Positions 1 to 5,841 of a DNA stretch of 14,311 nt are shown piece after piece. The notes under the pieces were generated by a model. The model was not told the DNA's origin. It made no database searches and saw only the letters and a program-made list of their open reading frames with translations. The stretch's first letter is position 1. Each line of letters begins with the position of its first letter. The stretch is from assembly GCA_947631655.1 (NCBI GenBank), contig CANRME010000021.1:1-14311 (forward strand). The letters are read 5' to 3'. A program made the position numbers and the translations under genes. The DNA is from an uncultured Bacilli bacterium (lineage in GTDB: Bacteria > Bacillota_I > Bacilli_A > RF39 > UBA660).

Positions 1-2
1 AT

Positions 3-1322
3 CAAGGATTAATACCAATATATTTTAAAGAAGGAAAGATATATGTAGCAGATGTAACAAGTGAGTGGTATGATTACAATAAACATGAATGGGCGAATGC
101 AGTACTTATAGATAATACTAATCCAGATATAAAAAGTAAATTTTATGATGAGAATGGAAACTTAAGAGGAAGACAAGAAGTAGAAGAAAGTGACATATTA
201 CAAATGTATGTCTGGATACCGAGATACAAATATCAACTATTTAATGCTAAAGTAGGGGAGTCAAGCGAACCACAAATGATAAATATTGCATTTGAAAGAG
301 GGACAAATAGTACAGGGGATGTAAAATGTACATATACCAATGAAGGAGATGGAAGAATAACTGAAAATTGCATAAACCAAAAAACACAACAAGAAGCAAG
401 TAAAGGTGAATGGTATACCCATCCCGCATTTACTTTTAAAGGGACGTTTGACGATGAAGGAACTGAGTTACCAGGCATATGGGTAGGAAAATTTGAACCA
501 AGTGATCCGACTAATCCAAGTGGAAAAGAATTTTATAATATAAGTGAAATAACTGTATTACCTAATAAAACAAGTGTAACAGCTAAAAGAGTAAATGCAA
601 TGTTTAGTGCGGCAAGAGATATAGAAGATAATATTAAGTATGGATTAGAATCAGATAAAGTAGATACGCATATGATGAAAAACATAGAATGGGGGGCTGT
701 CGCATATTTATCAAGTTCAATATATGGGCGGTATATTAATAAAGATACTTGTGTAAGTGGTGGTTGTAGGATATGGAAAAATAATGTTAAAGCCCAAATT
801 ACTGGGTGTTCTGCTGAACCATCTAATGATGGTGTAACTCCTTTTGTATTAGGAATGGTATCGACGTGTGATGTTTTATCGCAATGGGACGGTGAATATG
901 GAATTCATGCTTCTACAACTGATAATATATATGGTATATATGATACAAATGGAGGTTCATGGGAATATATGATGGCTAGTACGGTAGATGAGTCAGGAGT
1001 ATTTAATTCATTTATGACCGAACTTCTTAATATAAATTCTAAATATTATGATTTATATGGTTATGGTGTTGATGCGTTAGATCATTATCGTGGACATTTG
1101 GGAGATGCTACTCGCGAAACATTAGAAAATTTTGGGCAAAATCCCGGAGGTTGGAATGGAAATTATTCGGAATTTCCTATGGGGACTAGTGCTCTCTGGT
1201 TCGCACGGGGTGGTTGGGCGGATGCTTACGCTCGTACTGGTGTTTTTGCATTTGATTCAGTTAGTGGTGGAATGATTACTGAGGTTACATTTCGTTTAAC
1301 ATTATCTAAAGGAAATGAATAA
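3..1322 (+). CDS. Surface protein paralog A, FGE/C-type-lectin-like C-terminus (5' end outside window)
   Basis: The reading frame is open from the first complete codon, so the gene is truncated by the window edge; 439 residues are visible. It aligns with residues 134-581 of the protein at 9204-10949. Shared blocks are QGLIPIYF, EWYDYxKHxW, SDILQMYVWIPRYKYQLFN, GEWYTHPAFTFKG, LPGIWVGKFE, KNIEWGAV, YGIYD, RGHLGDATRE and a final RGG...FAF...FR. The end resembles the formylglycine-generating-enzyme (FGE/SUMF1)-type C-type-lectin fold ('GIYDxxGG.xE', 'RGG') without recognisable catalytic residues, so a binding role is more likely than enzyme activity. By analogy with paralog C, the missing N-terminus should hold one membrane anchor with the rest outside the cell. 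A methionine at 204 is internal, because homology continues upstream of it. The last ~105 coding bases are strongly adenine-poor. The precise ligand is unknown. Confidence 0.85.
   Translation, partial: QGLIPIYFKEGKIYVADVTSEWYDYNKHEWANAVLIDNTNPDIKSKFYDENGNLRGRQEVEESDILQMYVWIPRYKYQLFNAKVGESSEPQMINIAFERGTNSTGDVKCTYTNEGDGRITENCINQKTQQEASKGEWYTHPAFTFKGTFDDEGTELPGIWVGKFEPSDPTNPSGKEFYNISEITVLPNKTSVTAKRVNAMFSAARDIEDNIKYGLESDKVDTHMMKNIEWGAVAYLSSSIYGRYINKDTCVSGGCRIWKNNVKAQITGCSAEPSNDGVTPFVLGMVSTCDVLSQWDGEYGIHASTTDNIYGIYDTNGGSWEYMMASTVDESGVFNSFMTELLNINSKYYDLYGYGVDALDHYRGHLGDATRETLENFGQNPGGWNGNYSEFPMGTSALWFARGGWADAYARTGVFAFDSVSGGMITEVTFRLTLSKGNE
1191..1295 (+). other. Adenine-poor candidate variable region at the 3' end of paralog A
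   Basis: I count 15 adenines in 105 bases (14%) on the coding strand. A sampled stretch of the paralogous gene C (9601-9660) has 45%. The segment encodes the terminal lectin-like part (ALWFARGG to TFR). Adenine loss at the 3' end of a C-type-lectin-fold gene is what DGR mutagenesis would leave. No template repeat or reverse transcriptase is visible here, so this is a candidate only. Confidence 0.35.
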
Positions 1323-1372
1323 ATTTTCTAAATAATATATTTACCAAATACTACTAATATATTAATAAAAAA

Positions 1373-1403
1373 TAATATCATACTACTAATGGTGGTGATA
1401 TTA
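1373..1403 (+). promoter_or_regulatory. Inverted repeat enclosing the Shine-Dalgarno of the 1403 gene
   Basis: TAATATCA (1373-1380) and TGATATTA (1396-1403) are perfect reverse complements, and the last base is the A of the start codon. The loop contains the GGTGG ribosome binding site. An alternative register pairs ACTACT with GGTGGT. In the mRNA this could hide the binding site. ATACTACTAAT also occurs as a direct repeat at 1348-1358 and 1380-1390. Whether it regulates is unknown. Confidence 0.35.
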
Positions 1404-1600
1404 TGAATAAAGTTCCGGAAATGATTTCTACTAAAGATATTGCTTATATAGCTGATATTTTTGAATGGAATTTTATCGTTTGTAAGAAATCACATACATT
1501 TAGTGAAAAAGTAAATGATAATGATATTAAAAAAGAATTAGAAAAAGTAAGTTTATTACATAAAAGTATTTGTGATGAATTATTAAAAATATTAGAGTAG
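1403..1600 (+). CDS. Small helical protein, partner of the Coat_F-family gene
   Basis: A 65-residue, soluble, mostly helical protein with no signal peptide or membrane segment. The start is fixed by GGTGGTGAT at 1391-1399. The pattern 'STKDIAYIADIFEWNF.VCKKSH.FSEKV.D..IK.EL' looks like half of a ferritin-like four-helix bundle, as seen in small proteins next to Coat_F genes. That relation is from memory of the family and is not certain. The stop codon TAG (1598-1600) overlaps the Shine-Dalgarno of the next gene, so the two are very likely co-transcribed and translationally coupled, suggesting a joint function. Confidence 0.75.
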   Translation: MNKVPEMISTKDIAYIADIFEWNFIVCKKSHTFSEKVNDNDIKKELEKVSLLHKSICDELLKILE

Positions 1601-1609
1601 GAGGTATTT

Positions 1610-1945
1610 ATGGAAAAGAAAGTACAAAATGAAGAAACTAAAGTACCAGCTACTATTTGTTTAAATGATAGGGATTATTTGACAGATATATTATCAAGTG
1701 AAAAACATATGAATGTTGATATGGCAATTGCTTTAAATGAAGCTAGTAATGATGAATTATATGAAAAAATATATAATATGGCTGTAAAAATTAAGCAAGC
1801 CCAAAGAACATTATATAATTTAGCTTTTCAAAAGGGTTGGTATACTTTAGAAGAAGTTCCTCGTAAAAAGATTGATGAAAAATATAATTCTTTAATAAAA
1901 AAATATGATGAACTAAATGATTGTGATTGTGAAGAAGAAGCTTAA
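1610..1945 (+). CDS. Coat_F (CotF-like) family protein
   Basis: A 111-residue protein. Residues ~18-85 carry the Coat_F signature 'LNDRDYLTDILSSEKHM', 'ALNEASNDELYEKIY' and 'AQRTLYNLAFQKGWYTLEE', predicted to form a ferritin-like helical bundle. Coat_F proteins are named after Bacillus spore coat protein F, but the family is widespread in Bacillota that may not sporulate. No other sporulation gene is visible here, so a spore role is not supported. The tail is acidic and cysteine-containing (NDCDCEEEA). The start follows a strong AGGAGG (1599-1604) that overlaps the upstream stop codon. An intrinsic terminator follows. Confidence 0.85.
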   Translation: MEKKVQNEETKVPATICLNDRDYLTDILSSEKHMNVDMAIALNEASNDELYEKIYNMAVKIKQAQRTLYNLAFQKGWYTLEEVPRKKIDEKYNSLIKKYDELNDCDCEEEA

Positions 1946-1959
1946 TGGTTTCTTTTTTT
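1935..1959 (+). terminator. Intrinsic terminator after the Coat_F gene
   Basis: AAGAAGC (1935-1941) pairs with GTTTCTT (1948-1954), with one G-U pair and a six-base loop, running into a T-run ending at 1959. The stop codon lies in the loop. The stem is AT-rich and modest. Confidence 0.5.
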
Positions 1960-1986
1960 GCTTTAAATTAAGATGTGCGCTATAAT
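1958..1986 (+). promoter_or_regulatory. Sigma-A-type promoter for the 2015 gene
   Basis: TTGCTT (1958-1963), a 17-base spacer and a perfect TATAAT (1981-1986). The predicted transcript start is about 1993. That makes the ATG at 1997 almost leaderless and supports the ATG at 2015, which has a Shine-Dalgarno. The -35 box overlaps the U-run of the upstream terminator. Confidence 0.6.
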
Positions 1987-2014
1987 AAATTGACAAATGG
2001 AAGAAGGTTTTAAT

Positions 2015-2674
2015 ATGACGGCAGCAGAAAGATTATTAAAAGAAATGGAAACGCTAGAAGGTAAAGAAAAAATAGATAAATGGGTTACTGAATATATAGA
2101 AAAAGAGAAAAATAAAATTGAAAAAATTAATATTTTGATGTCTAATACAAATTATTTAGAATGGCTTAATCAATTTACTCAAGATAAGGAAAGCTTTTGT
2201 GATGATGATTGGTTATACTTTTCTGATCTAATAAGTGAAACTGATAGAGAAAATGTTTCTAAATTATGTTTATTTTATGAAGGAATTGAGAGATTCGCAA
2301 AATCAAATCATATTTATCCAATACAAGATAAATTTGGTAATGTTTATAAAATTAAACTAAATGAGATAGGTTATGAAATCGGTATTTTAATTGGTCAAGG
2401 AAGTGTCTTTTCTTGTAAAAGATGTCCCATAAAAAATGAAAAAGAATTTATTGATTTTAATGATATTATGAATAATAAAAAACAAGAACAAGTTGATCGA
2501 ATTAATACATGTTTAGAAACTATATCAAAGATGGTTGTAGCGACTTATGAAAGTGGAGTTCCAATAGAATCAATAATTTATACTTTAGATAATACAATAA
2601 AGGAAATAATTTTTCAAAAAGATAAGTTAAAAGAAGCTGCACTAAAATTAAAAAAAGTGCATTTAAATAAATAA
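2015..2674 (+). CDS. Cytoplasmic protein of unknown function
   Basis: A 219-residue soluble protein that I do not recognise. It is charged and mostly helical, with likely coiled segments near residues 1-40 and at the C-terminus ('KDKLKEAALKLKKV'). A central 'SCKRCPIKNEKEFIDF' contains a Cys-x2-Cys pair that might bind metal, though a second pair is not evident. I chose the ATG at 2015 over 1997 because AGAAGG (2002-2007) is correctly spaced and the upstream promoter would start the transcript near 1993. It forms its own transcription unit between a promoter at 1958-1986 and a weak terminator just upstream of paralog B's promoter. Confidence 0.7.
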   Translation: MTAAERLLKEMETLEGKEKIDKWVTEYIEKEKNKIEKINILMSNTNYLEWLNQFTQDKESFCDDDWLYFSDLISETDRENVSKLCLFYEGIERFAKSNHIYPIQDKFGNVYKIKLNEIGYEIGILIGQGSVFSCKRCPIKNEKEFIDFNDIMNNKKQEQVDRINTCLETISKMVVATYESGVPIESIIYTLDNTIKEIIFQKDKLKEAALKLKKVHLNK

Positions 2675-2689
2675 TTTACTCTTTATAGC

Positions 2690-2706
2690 AAAGTGCAACT
2701 TTTTTT
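2690..2706 (+). terminator. Weak intrinsic terminator upstream of paralog B
   Basis: AAAGT-GCA-ACTTT, a five-pair stem with a three-base loop, followed by a T-run to 2706. It would separate the 2015 gene from the poly-G promoter. The stem is short, so this is tentative. Confidence 0.35.
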
Positions 2707-2714
2707 GTTTTTCC

Positions 2715-2746
2715 TTGACGGGGGGGGGGGTGTAAAATGATAAGAT
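2715..2746 (+). promoter_or_regulatory. Poly-G spacer promoter of paralog B
   Basis: The -35 box TTGACG (2715-2720) runs into 11 consecutive G (2720-2730). A TG-extended -10 box, TGA-TAAGAT, has its hexamer at 2741-2746. The -35/-10 spacing is 20 bases, longer than the 17 preferred by sigma-A; eight G would give 17. Gain or loss of G by slipped-strand pairing should therefore change promoter strength. A second possible -10, TAAAAT (2733-2738), would sit only 12 bases from the -35. The equivalent promoter at 9148 has 10 G. Phase variation is inferred. Confidence 0.7.
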
Positions 2747-2773
2747 ATACACATAAGGTAGGAATGTGTATAT
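2745..2773 (+). promoter_or_regulatory. Inverted repeat around the paralog B ribosome binding site
   Basis: ATATACACAT (2745-2754) and ATGTGTATAT (2764-2773) are perfect 10-base reverse complements. The nine-base loop AAGGTAGGA is the Shine-Dalgarno, and the right arm ends in the AT of the start codon. If the transcript starts near 2753 the left arm is mostly not transcribed, so the repeat would act as a DNA operator. With an upstream start it could be an RNA hairpin hiding the ribosome site. It is conserved at 9177-9205. Confidence 0.6.
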
Positions 2774-4040
2774 GAGAACTTTTAACCCGGAAAAAGAATT
2801 AAATAAAATCCAAAAAGGAAATAAAAATAAAATAATAATAGGTGTATGTTTATTACTATTAATAGTAGCTATAGGAAGTAGTTATTCCATATATCAAATA
2901 AAATATAATAAAAGAATTATTTATACTACTGTAGATAAATTTTATAGTAAAGATATTCAAATATCTGTTTATGTTAATGGTAAAGAGGTAGAAGAGTTCC
3001 CAGCTAAAAGTGATAATTATTCATATAGTGGGTATGAATGTGAAAATGATTCAACAGTAACATTTGACCATAATGATTGGACAGCTCAAATAAAATCAAC
3101 TGGACCTGATAAATGTAAGATAAAATTTGGAGTTAAAAATATAAATTATGATACATTAAGAATAAAAGAAGATATATTAGTGGATGAAACTAATGATGCA
3201 AACTTAAGATATATCGGAGCAAATCCTGCAAATTATATTTGGTTTAATTGTTTAAAATACGATGGTTTAACAAACGAGAACGCTGAAACGGATGATTACA
3301 AATGTGAAAAATGGAGAATTATAGGTCTTATGAATGATATGACAATAGTAGATGAATTAACTAAAAAAGAAACAGATAATCAAAGTTTAGTAAAAATAAT
3401 AAGAATAGATAAAACTGGTATTTCTGTATGGAATAGTGAAAATAAAAATAATTGGGCAGAGGCAAGTTTACAAAAAACTCTAAACGTGGATTATTTAAAT
3501 CCAAATGATGACGGGACTTGGATAACGAATAGTAAAGACGAGAAATATAAGCCAATAAGTGCTAAAACATTAGAATTTGTAGAAAATGTAAAATGGAATA
3601 TTGGAGGATGGAATGGTGCTAATATAACTGCTCAAGATTATTATAAACATGAAAGAGGCATAACAACATATAATTCTCAACCAAATATTTGGAATGGTAA
3701 AGTAGCATTAATGTATCCCAGTGATTTCAAATATGCTACTGATGGAAGTAATAGCGGAACATCTAGAGAGGATTGCTTAATAAGGATTTCAAATACTCAA
3801 GAATGCTCAGATAAAGATTGGTTATATATTCCTGGTGTGCCTCAATGGACAATTATGCCATTTTCTGGCAATTCCAGTGATGCTTTCTATATTTGGACCG
3901 TGGGTACTATTAGTACTGTTTATTCTCATAATGGTGCTGCAGTTCGTCCTACCTTATATTTAAAATCTAATGCAAAAATATTAGATGGAGAAGGTACAAA
4001 TGAAATTTCATATATTCTAATACTTAATAATGAAGCATAA
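2772..4040 (+). CDS. Surface protein paralog B, membrane-anchored with VRPTLYLK-type C-terminal domain
   Basis: A 422-residue protein. Residues 1-20 are basic and cytoplasmic, 21-42 form one membrane helix (IIIGVCLLLLIVAIGSSYSI) and the rest is predicted outside. No prepilin or lipobox cleavage site is evident. Residues 50-120 form a small domain shared with paralog C, with Cys90 and Cys115. Residues ~127-422 differ completely from A and C: 'NYIWFNC...CEKWRIIGLM', 'NWAEASLQKTLN.DYLN', 'VALMYPSDF' and 'W.....AAVRPTLYLKSN'. The last is an end pattern I associate with DUF6273-like proteins, with no known activity. I chose ATG 2772, not GTG 2766, because AAGGTAGGA (2755-2763) is 8 bases from the ATG. 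A terminator overlaps the stop. Confidence 0.8.
   Translation: MRTFNPEKELNKIQKGNKNKIIIGVCLLLLIVAIGSSYSIYQIKYNKRIIYTTVDKFYSKDIQISVYVNGKEVEEFPAKSDNYSYSGYECENDSTVTFDHNDWTAQIKSTGPDKCKIKFGVKNINYDTLRIKEDILVDETNDANLRYIGANPANYIWFNCLKYDGLTNENAETDDYKCEKWRIIGLMNDMTIVDELTKKETDNQSLVKIIRIDKTGISVWNSENKNNWAEASLQKTLNVDYLNPNDDGTWITNSKDEKYKPISAKTLEFVENVKWNIGGWNGANITAQDYYKHERGITTYNSQPNIWNGKVALMYPSDFKYATDGSNSGTSREDCLIRISNTQECSDKDWLYIPGVPQWTIMPFSGNSSDAFYIWTVGTISTVYSHNGAAVRPTLYLKSNAKILDGEGTNEISYILILNNEA
3861..3950 (+). other. Adenine-poor candidate variable region in paralog B
   Basis: I count 16 adenines in 90 bases (18%), in a gene that is otherwise A-rich. It encodes residues ~364-393 (FSGNSSDAFYIW through AAVR), just before the conserved PTLYLK. 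The same compositional shift is seen at the ends of paralogs A and C although the fold differs. This could reflect adenine-directed diversification or unusual codon choice; no template repeat is visible. Confidence 0.28.
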
Positions 4041-4054
4041 AAATGCTTCTTTTT
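4032..4054 (+). terminator. Intrinsic terminator of paralog B, overlapping its stop codon
   Basis: GAAGCAT (4032-4038), loop AAAA, ATGCTTC (4043-4049), then TTTTT. The seven-pair stem is perfect and includes the last sense codons; the TAA stop begins at the end of the 5' arm. Confidence 0.85.
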
Positions 4055-4111
4055 AGGTATTTAAACTACTTCATTTAAAATACTAATTAATAAAGTATAA
4101 TAGGGGGTTTT

Positions 4112-4366
4112 ATGAAGAAAATTAATTATCAAGAATATAATTCCAGTATGGGGACTTTAATTGATTTAGAGGATGAAAATACTTTTAAATTAGGGCATAA
4201 AAAAGAAGCTATAAATATGCCATATAATAAATTAATATATAACTATGAAAGATTGCTTGATAAGAGTAAACCATATTATTTCTATTGCAAAAAAGGTAAT
4301 AAAAGTAGAAAGATAGTAAGTATCTTAGAAATATATGGTTATAACGTAACTCAAGTATTAATTTAA
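4112..4366 (+). CDS. Short single-domain rhodanese-like protein
   Basis: An 84-residue cytoplasmic protein with rhodanese hallmarks: 'LIDLEDENTFKLGHKKEAINMPY' matches the usual 'LIDVR...F..GHI.GAINIP' strand-turn, and 'YFYCKKGNKSRK' (Cys59) is the active-site loop, C-x2-G-x2-S-R, followed by the 'ILEIYGYNV' helix. Rhodaneses carry sulfur on this cysteine as a persulfide. The protein is shorter than the usual ~100 residues, and the final 'V..L.GG..W' strand is reduced to 'VTQVLI', so activity is uncertain. TAGGGGG (4101-4107) serves as Shine-Dalgarno. It lies 48 bases upstream of rmuC with no terminator, so they may be co-transcribed. Confidence 0.8.
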   Translation: MKKINYQEYNSSMGTLIDLEDENTFKLGHKKEAINMPYNKLIYNYERLLDKSKPYYFYCKKGNKSRKIVSILEIYGYNVTQVLI

Positions 4367-4414
4367 CTTGAATTTAAAACTATTGTTTAGTAAGATTATA
4401 TTAGGTGATATAAA

Positions 4415-5497
4415 ATGGAGTATATTATAATCGGGTTAATTGCTATAACAATAGTTTTATTAATTGTTTTAATTTTTAAAATAAAAAGTAATAATAATAG
4501 TGATCGAGATACCATCGAAAGATTAGGAAAATTCGAACTAGCTTTAAATAAAGATATTAATGAATTTAAAGATAATTTTAATCGTAATTTAAGTAGTGAT
4601 TTTGAAAAAATGAATTCTTTAATTGAAAAGAAATTATTATTAATAAATGATAAAGTAAATGAAAGATTGGATGTCAATTTTGAAAAAACTAATAAAACAT
4701 TTAATAATATTTTAGAAAGACTTACCAAGATTGATGAAGCCCAAAAGAAAATAGATAGTTTATCTACAGAGATTGTCTCATTACAAAGTGTTTTAACTGA
4801 TAAAAAGACAAGAGGTATATTTGGGGAAGTTAATTTAAATTATATTTTATCTAGTGTTTTTGGAGAAAATAATAAAGGTATTTATGAGGTTCAACACACT
4901 TTAAGTAATGGATTTACGGCGGATGCAATTCTTTATGCGCCGGCACCTTTGGGAACTATTTGTATCGACTCCAAATTTCCATTAGAAAATTATGAACGTA
5001 TGACTGATAAAACTTTAAGTACCGCAGAAAGAGAAGCTGCTACTAAATTATTCAAAAGTGATGTTAAAAAGCATATTGATGCTATCAGTAGTAAATATAT
5101 ATTAAAGGGAGAAACTTCGGATGAAGCTATAATGTTTTTACCGGCCGAAGCAATTTTTGCGGAGATTAATGCGTATCACTCTGATATCTTATCTTATGCT
5201 TATAAGAAAAAGGTGTGGATTACTTCTCCTACTACTTTAATGAGTACTTTAACTATTGTCGAAATGATTGTTAAGAATCTAGAACGTGATAAATATGCTT
5301 CCGTAATTCATACGGAATTAGCAAGACTTAGTGATGAATTTGCTAAATACCGTATTAGATGGGATAAACTAAGTAGAAGTATTGATACTGTAAGTAAAGA
5401 TGTTAAAGATATAAATATTACTACGGAAAAGATTACTAAGCGATTTGATGCTATTAATAAAGTTGATATTAAAGAAATAGAAGCTACAAAAGAGTAG
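4415..5497 (+). CDS. rmuC: DNA recombination protein RmuC homolog
   Basis: A 360-residue RmuC-family protein. It has an N-terminal membrane helix (residues 3-23), a long coiled coil (about 30-128) and a core with family signatures: 'TRGIFGEVNL' (132-141), 'GFTADAILYAP...ICIDSKFPLENY' (166-193), 'DEAIMFLPAEAIFAEI' (236-251) and 'VWITSPTTLMSTLTIV' (267-282). RmuC was identified in E. coli as limiting rearrangement at inverted repeats, and its core is related to PD-(D/E)XK nucleases; Asp185 and Lys187 in IDSK fit that motif. Activity here is inferred. The start follows AGGTGAT (4403-4409). A terminator overlaps its TAG stop. A link to the genome's repeats is possible but unproven. Confidence 0.93.
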   Translation: MEYIIIGLIAITIVLLIVLIFKIKSNNNSDRDTIERLGKFELALNKDINEFKDNFNRNLSSDFEKMNSLIEKKLLLINDKVNERLDVNFEKTNKTFNNILERLTKIDEAQKKIDSLSTEIVSLQSVLTDKKTRGIFGEVNLNYILSSVFGENNKGIYEVQHTLSNGFTADAILYAPAPLGTICIDSKFPLENYERMTDKTLSTAEREAATKLFKSDVKKHIDAISSKYILKGETSDEAIMFLPAEAIFAEINAYHSDILSYAYKKKVWITSPTTLMSTLTIVEMIVKNLERDKYASVIHTELARLSDEFAKYRIRWDKLSRSIDTVSKDVKDINITTEKITKRFDAINKVDIKEIEATKE

Positions 5498-5507
5498 TTT
5501 CTTTTTT
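5480..5507 (+). terminator. Intrinsic terminator of rmuC, overlapping its stop codon
   Basis: GAAGCTAC (5480-5487) pairs with GTAGTTTC (5494-5501), eight pairs including one G-U, with a six-base loop, followed by TTTTTT. The TAG stop is inside the 3' arm. Confidence 0.85.
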
Positions 5508-5519
5508 GCAATTAATAAT

Positions 5520-5548
5520 CTGTTATTTGCTGTAAACAAGAGTATAAT
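5520..5548 (+). promoter_or_regulatory. Promoter of the structured RNA at 5556
   Basis: A perfect TATAAT -10 (5543-5548) lies 7 bases before the first base of the closing stem of the RNA (GGAGCATT, 5556). The -35 is weak: CTGTTA at 5520-5525 is the hexamer at 17-base spacing. The agreement between predicted start and stem start is the main support. Confidence 0.55.
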
Positions 5549-5555
5549 TGATTTA

Positions 5556-5782
5556 GGAGCATTATAGTTGCTAGAGTGTCTACCACCTTTCGTGACATAG
5601 ATTGGTGGTGAGTTAATGGTGAAGAAATCTTCATTATTGGGGGTTTTGGAATCTATCATAATCATATTATGCTTGCTTATAATTCTTAAACTTATATGAA
5701 AAAGACACTTAACCGAATAGGTTAAATGTCAACCAATTTTTGGTAGGCATTCTAGCGTTTCCAAACTAAAATGCTCCTTTTT
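5556..5782 (+). ncRNA. Probable structured non-coding RNA (~225 nt), identity unknown
   Basis: No gene fits this stretch between the convergent rmuC and uppP, but its ends pair. P1 is GGAGCATT (5556-5563) with AATGCTCC (5770-5777), followed by TTTTT. P2 is a continuous 15-pair helix, 5570-5584 with 5742-5756, including two G-U pairs. Inside are P3 (5597-5603/5650-5656), enclosing P3a (5615-5625/5628-5638, two G-U pairs), P4 (5657-5662/5666-5671) and P5 (5704-5714/5720-5730, one mismatch). Alternative pairings (ACCACC/GGTGGT; ACCAA/TTGGT) compete with P2. A TATAAT sits at the right distance upstream. I see no tmRNA, RNase P, SRP or 6S hallmarks. Size and branching would suit a raiA-type RNA, but I cannot confirm that. 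Confidence 0.65.
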
Positions 5783-5841
5783 ATTATATGAAGTTTTCCT
5801 TCATTAAATACATAATAGCATAAATTATTGATATTTGCAAG

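Larger units (their letters stand above)
2714..2939 (+). repeat. Dispersed direct repeat, copy 1: poly-G promoter plus anchor-coding segment
   Basis: This stretch matches 9147-9371. The first 62 bases are identical except for one extra G in the homopolymer, and the coding part then drifts by scattered substitutions through anchor residue ~56. The two copies lie about 6.4 kb apart in direct orientation and could recombine, exchanging the downstream ectodomain or deleting what lies between. Confidence 0.85.

Noticed and set aside
204..206. ATG at 204 as the start of paralog A
   Set aside because: The frame is open to the window edge and the translated upstream part matches paralog C residue by residue, so the methionine is internal.
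233..478. Minus-strand open frames inside paralog A, and similar ones at 3361-3555, 4396-4728, 5308-5665, 10103-10390 and 13861-14064
   Set aside because: All lie antisense to well-supported genes, lack ribosome sites and show low-complexity translations typical of shadow frames; 5369-5665 also covers the structured RNA.
4074..4101. TTTAAA...TATAAT as a promoter for the rhodanese-like gene
   Set aside because: The transcript would start near 4108 and lose the TAGGGGG ribosome site at 4101-4107, leaving a four-base leader. I could not support it as the working promoter.
5556..5782. 6S, tmRNA, SRP or RNase P RNA as the identity of the structured RNA
   Set aside because: It is branched rather than a rod with a central bubble, lacks a CCA end and resume frame, and lacks the conserved SRP and RNase P core sequences that I know.
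5788..5806. ATGAAG...CTTCAT hairpin as terminator of uppP
   Set aside because: The stem is only six pairs and neither strand has a T-run immediately after it.
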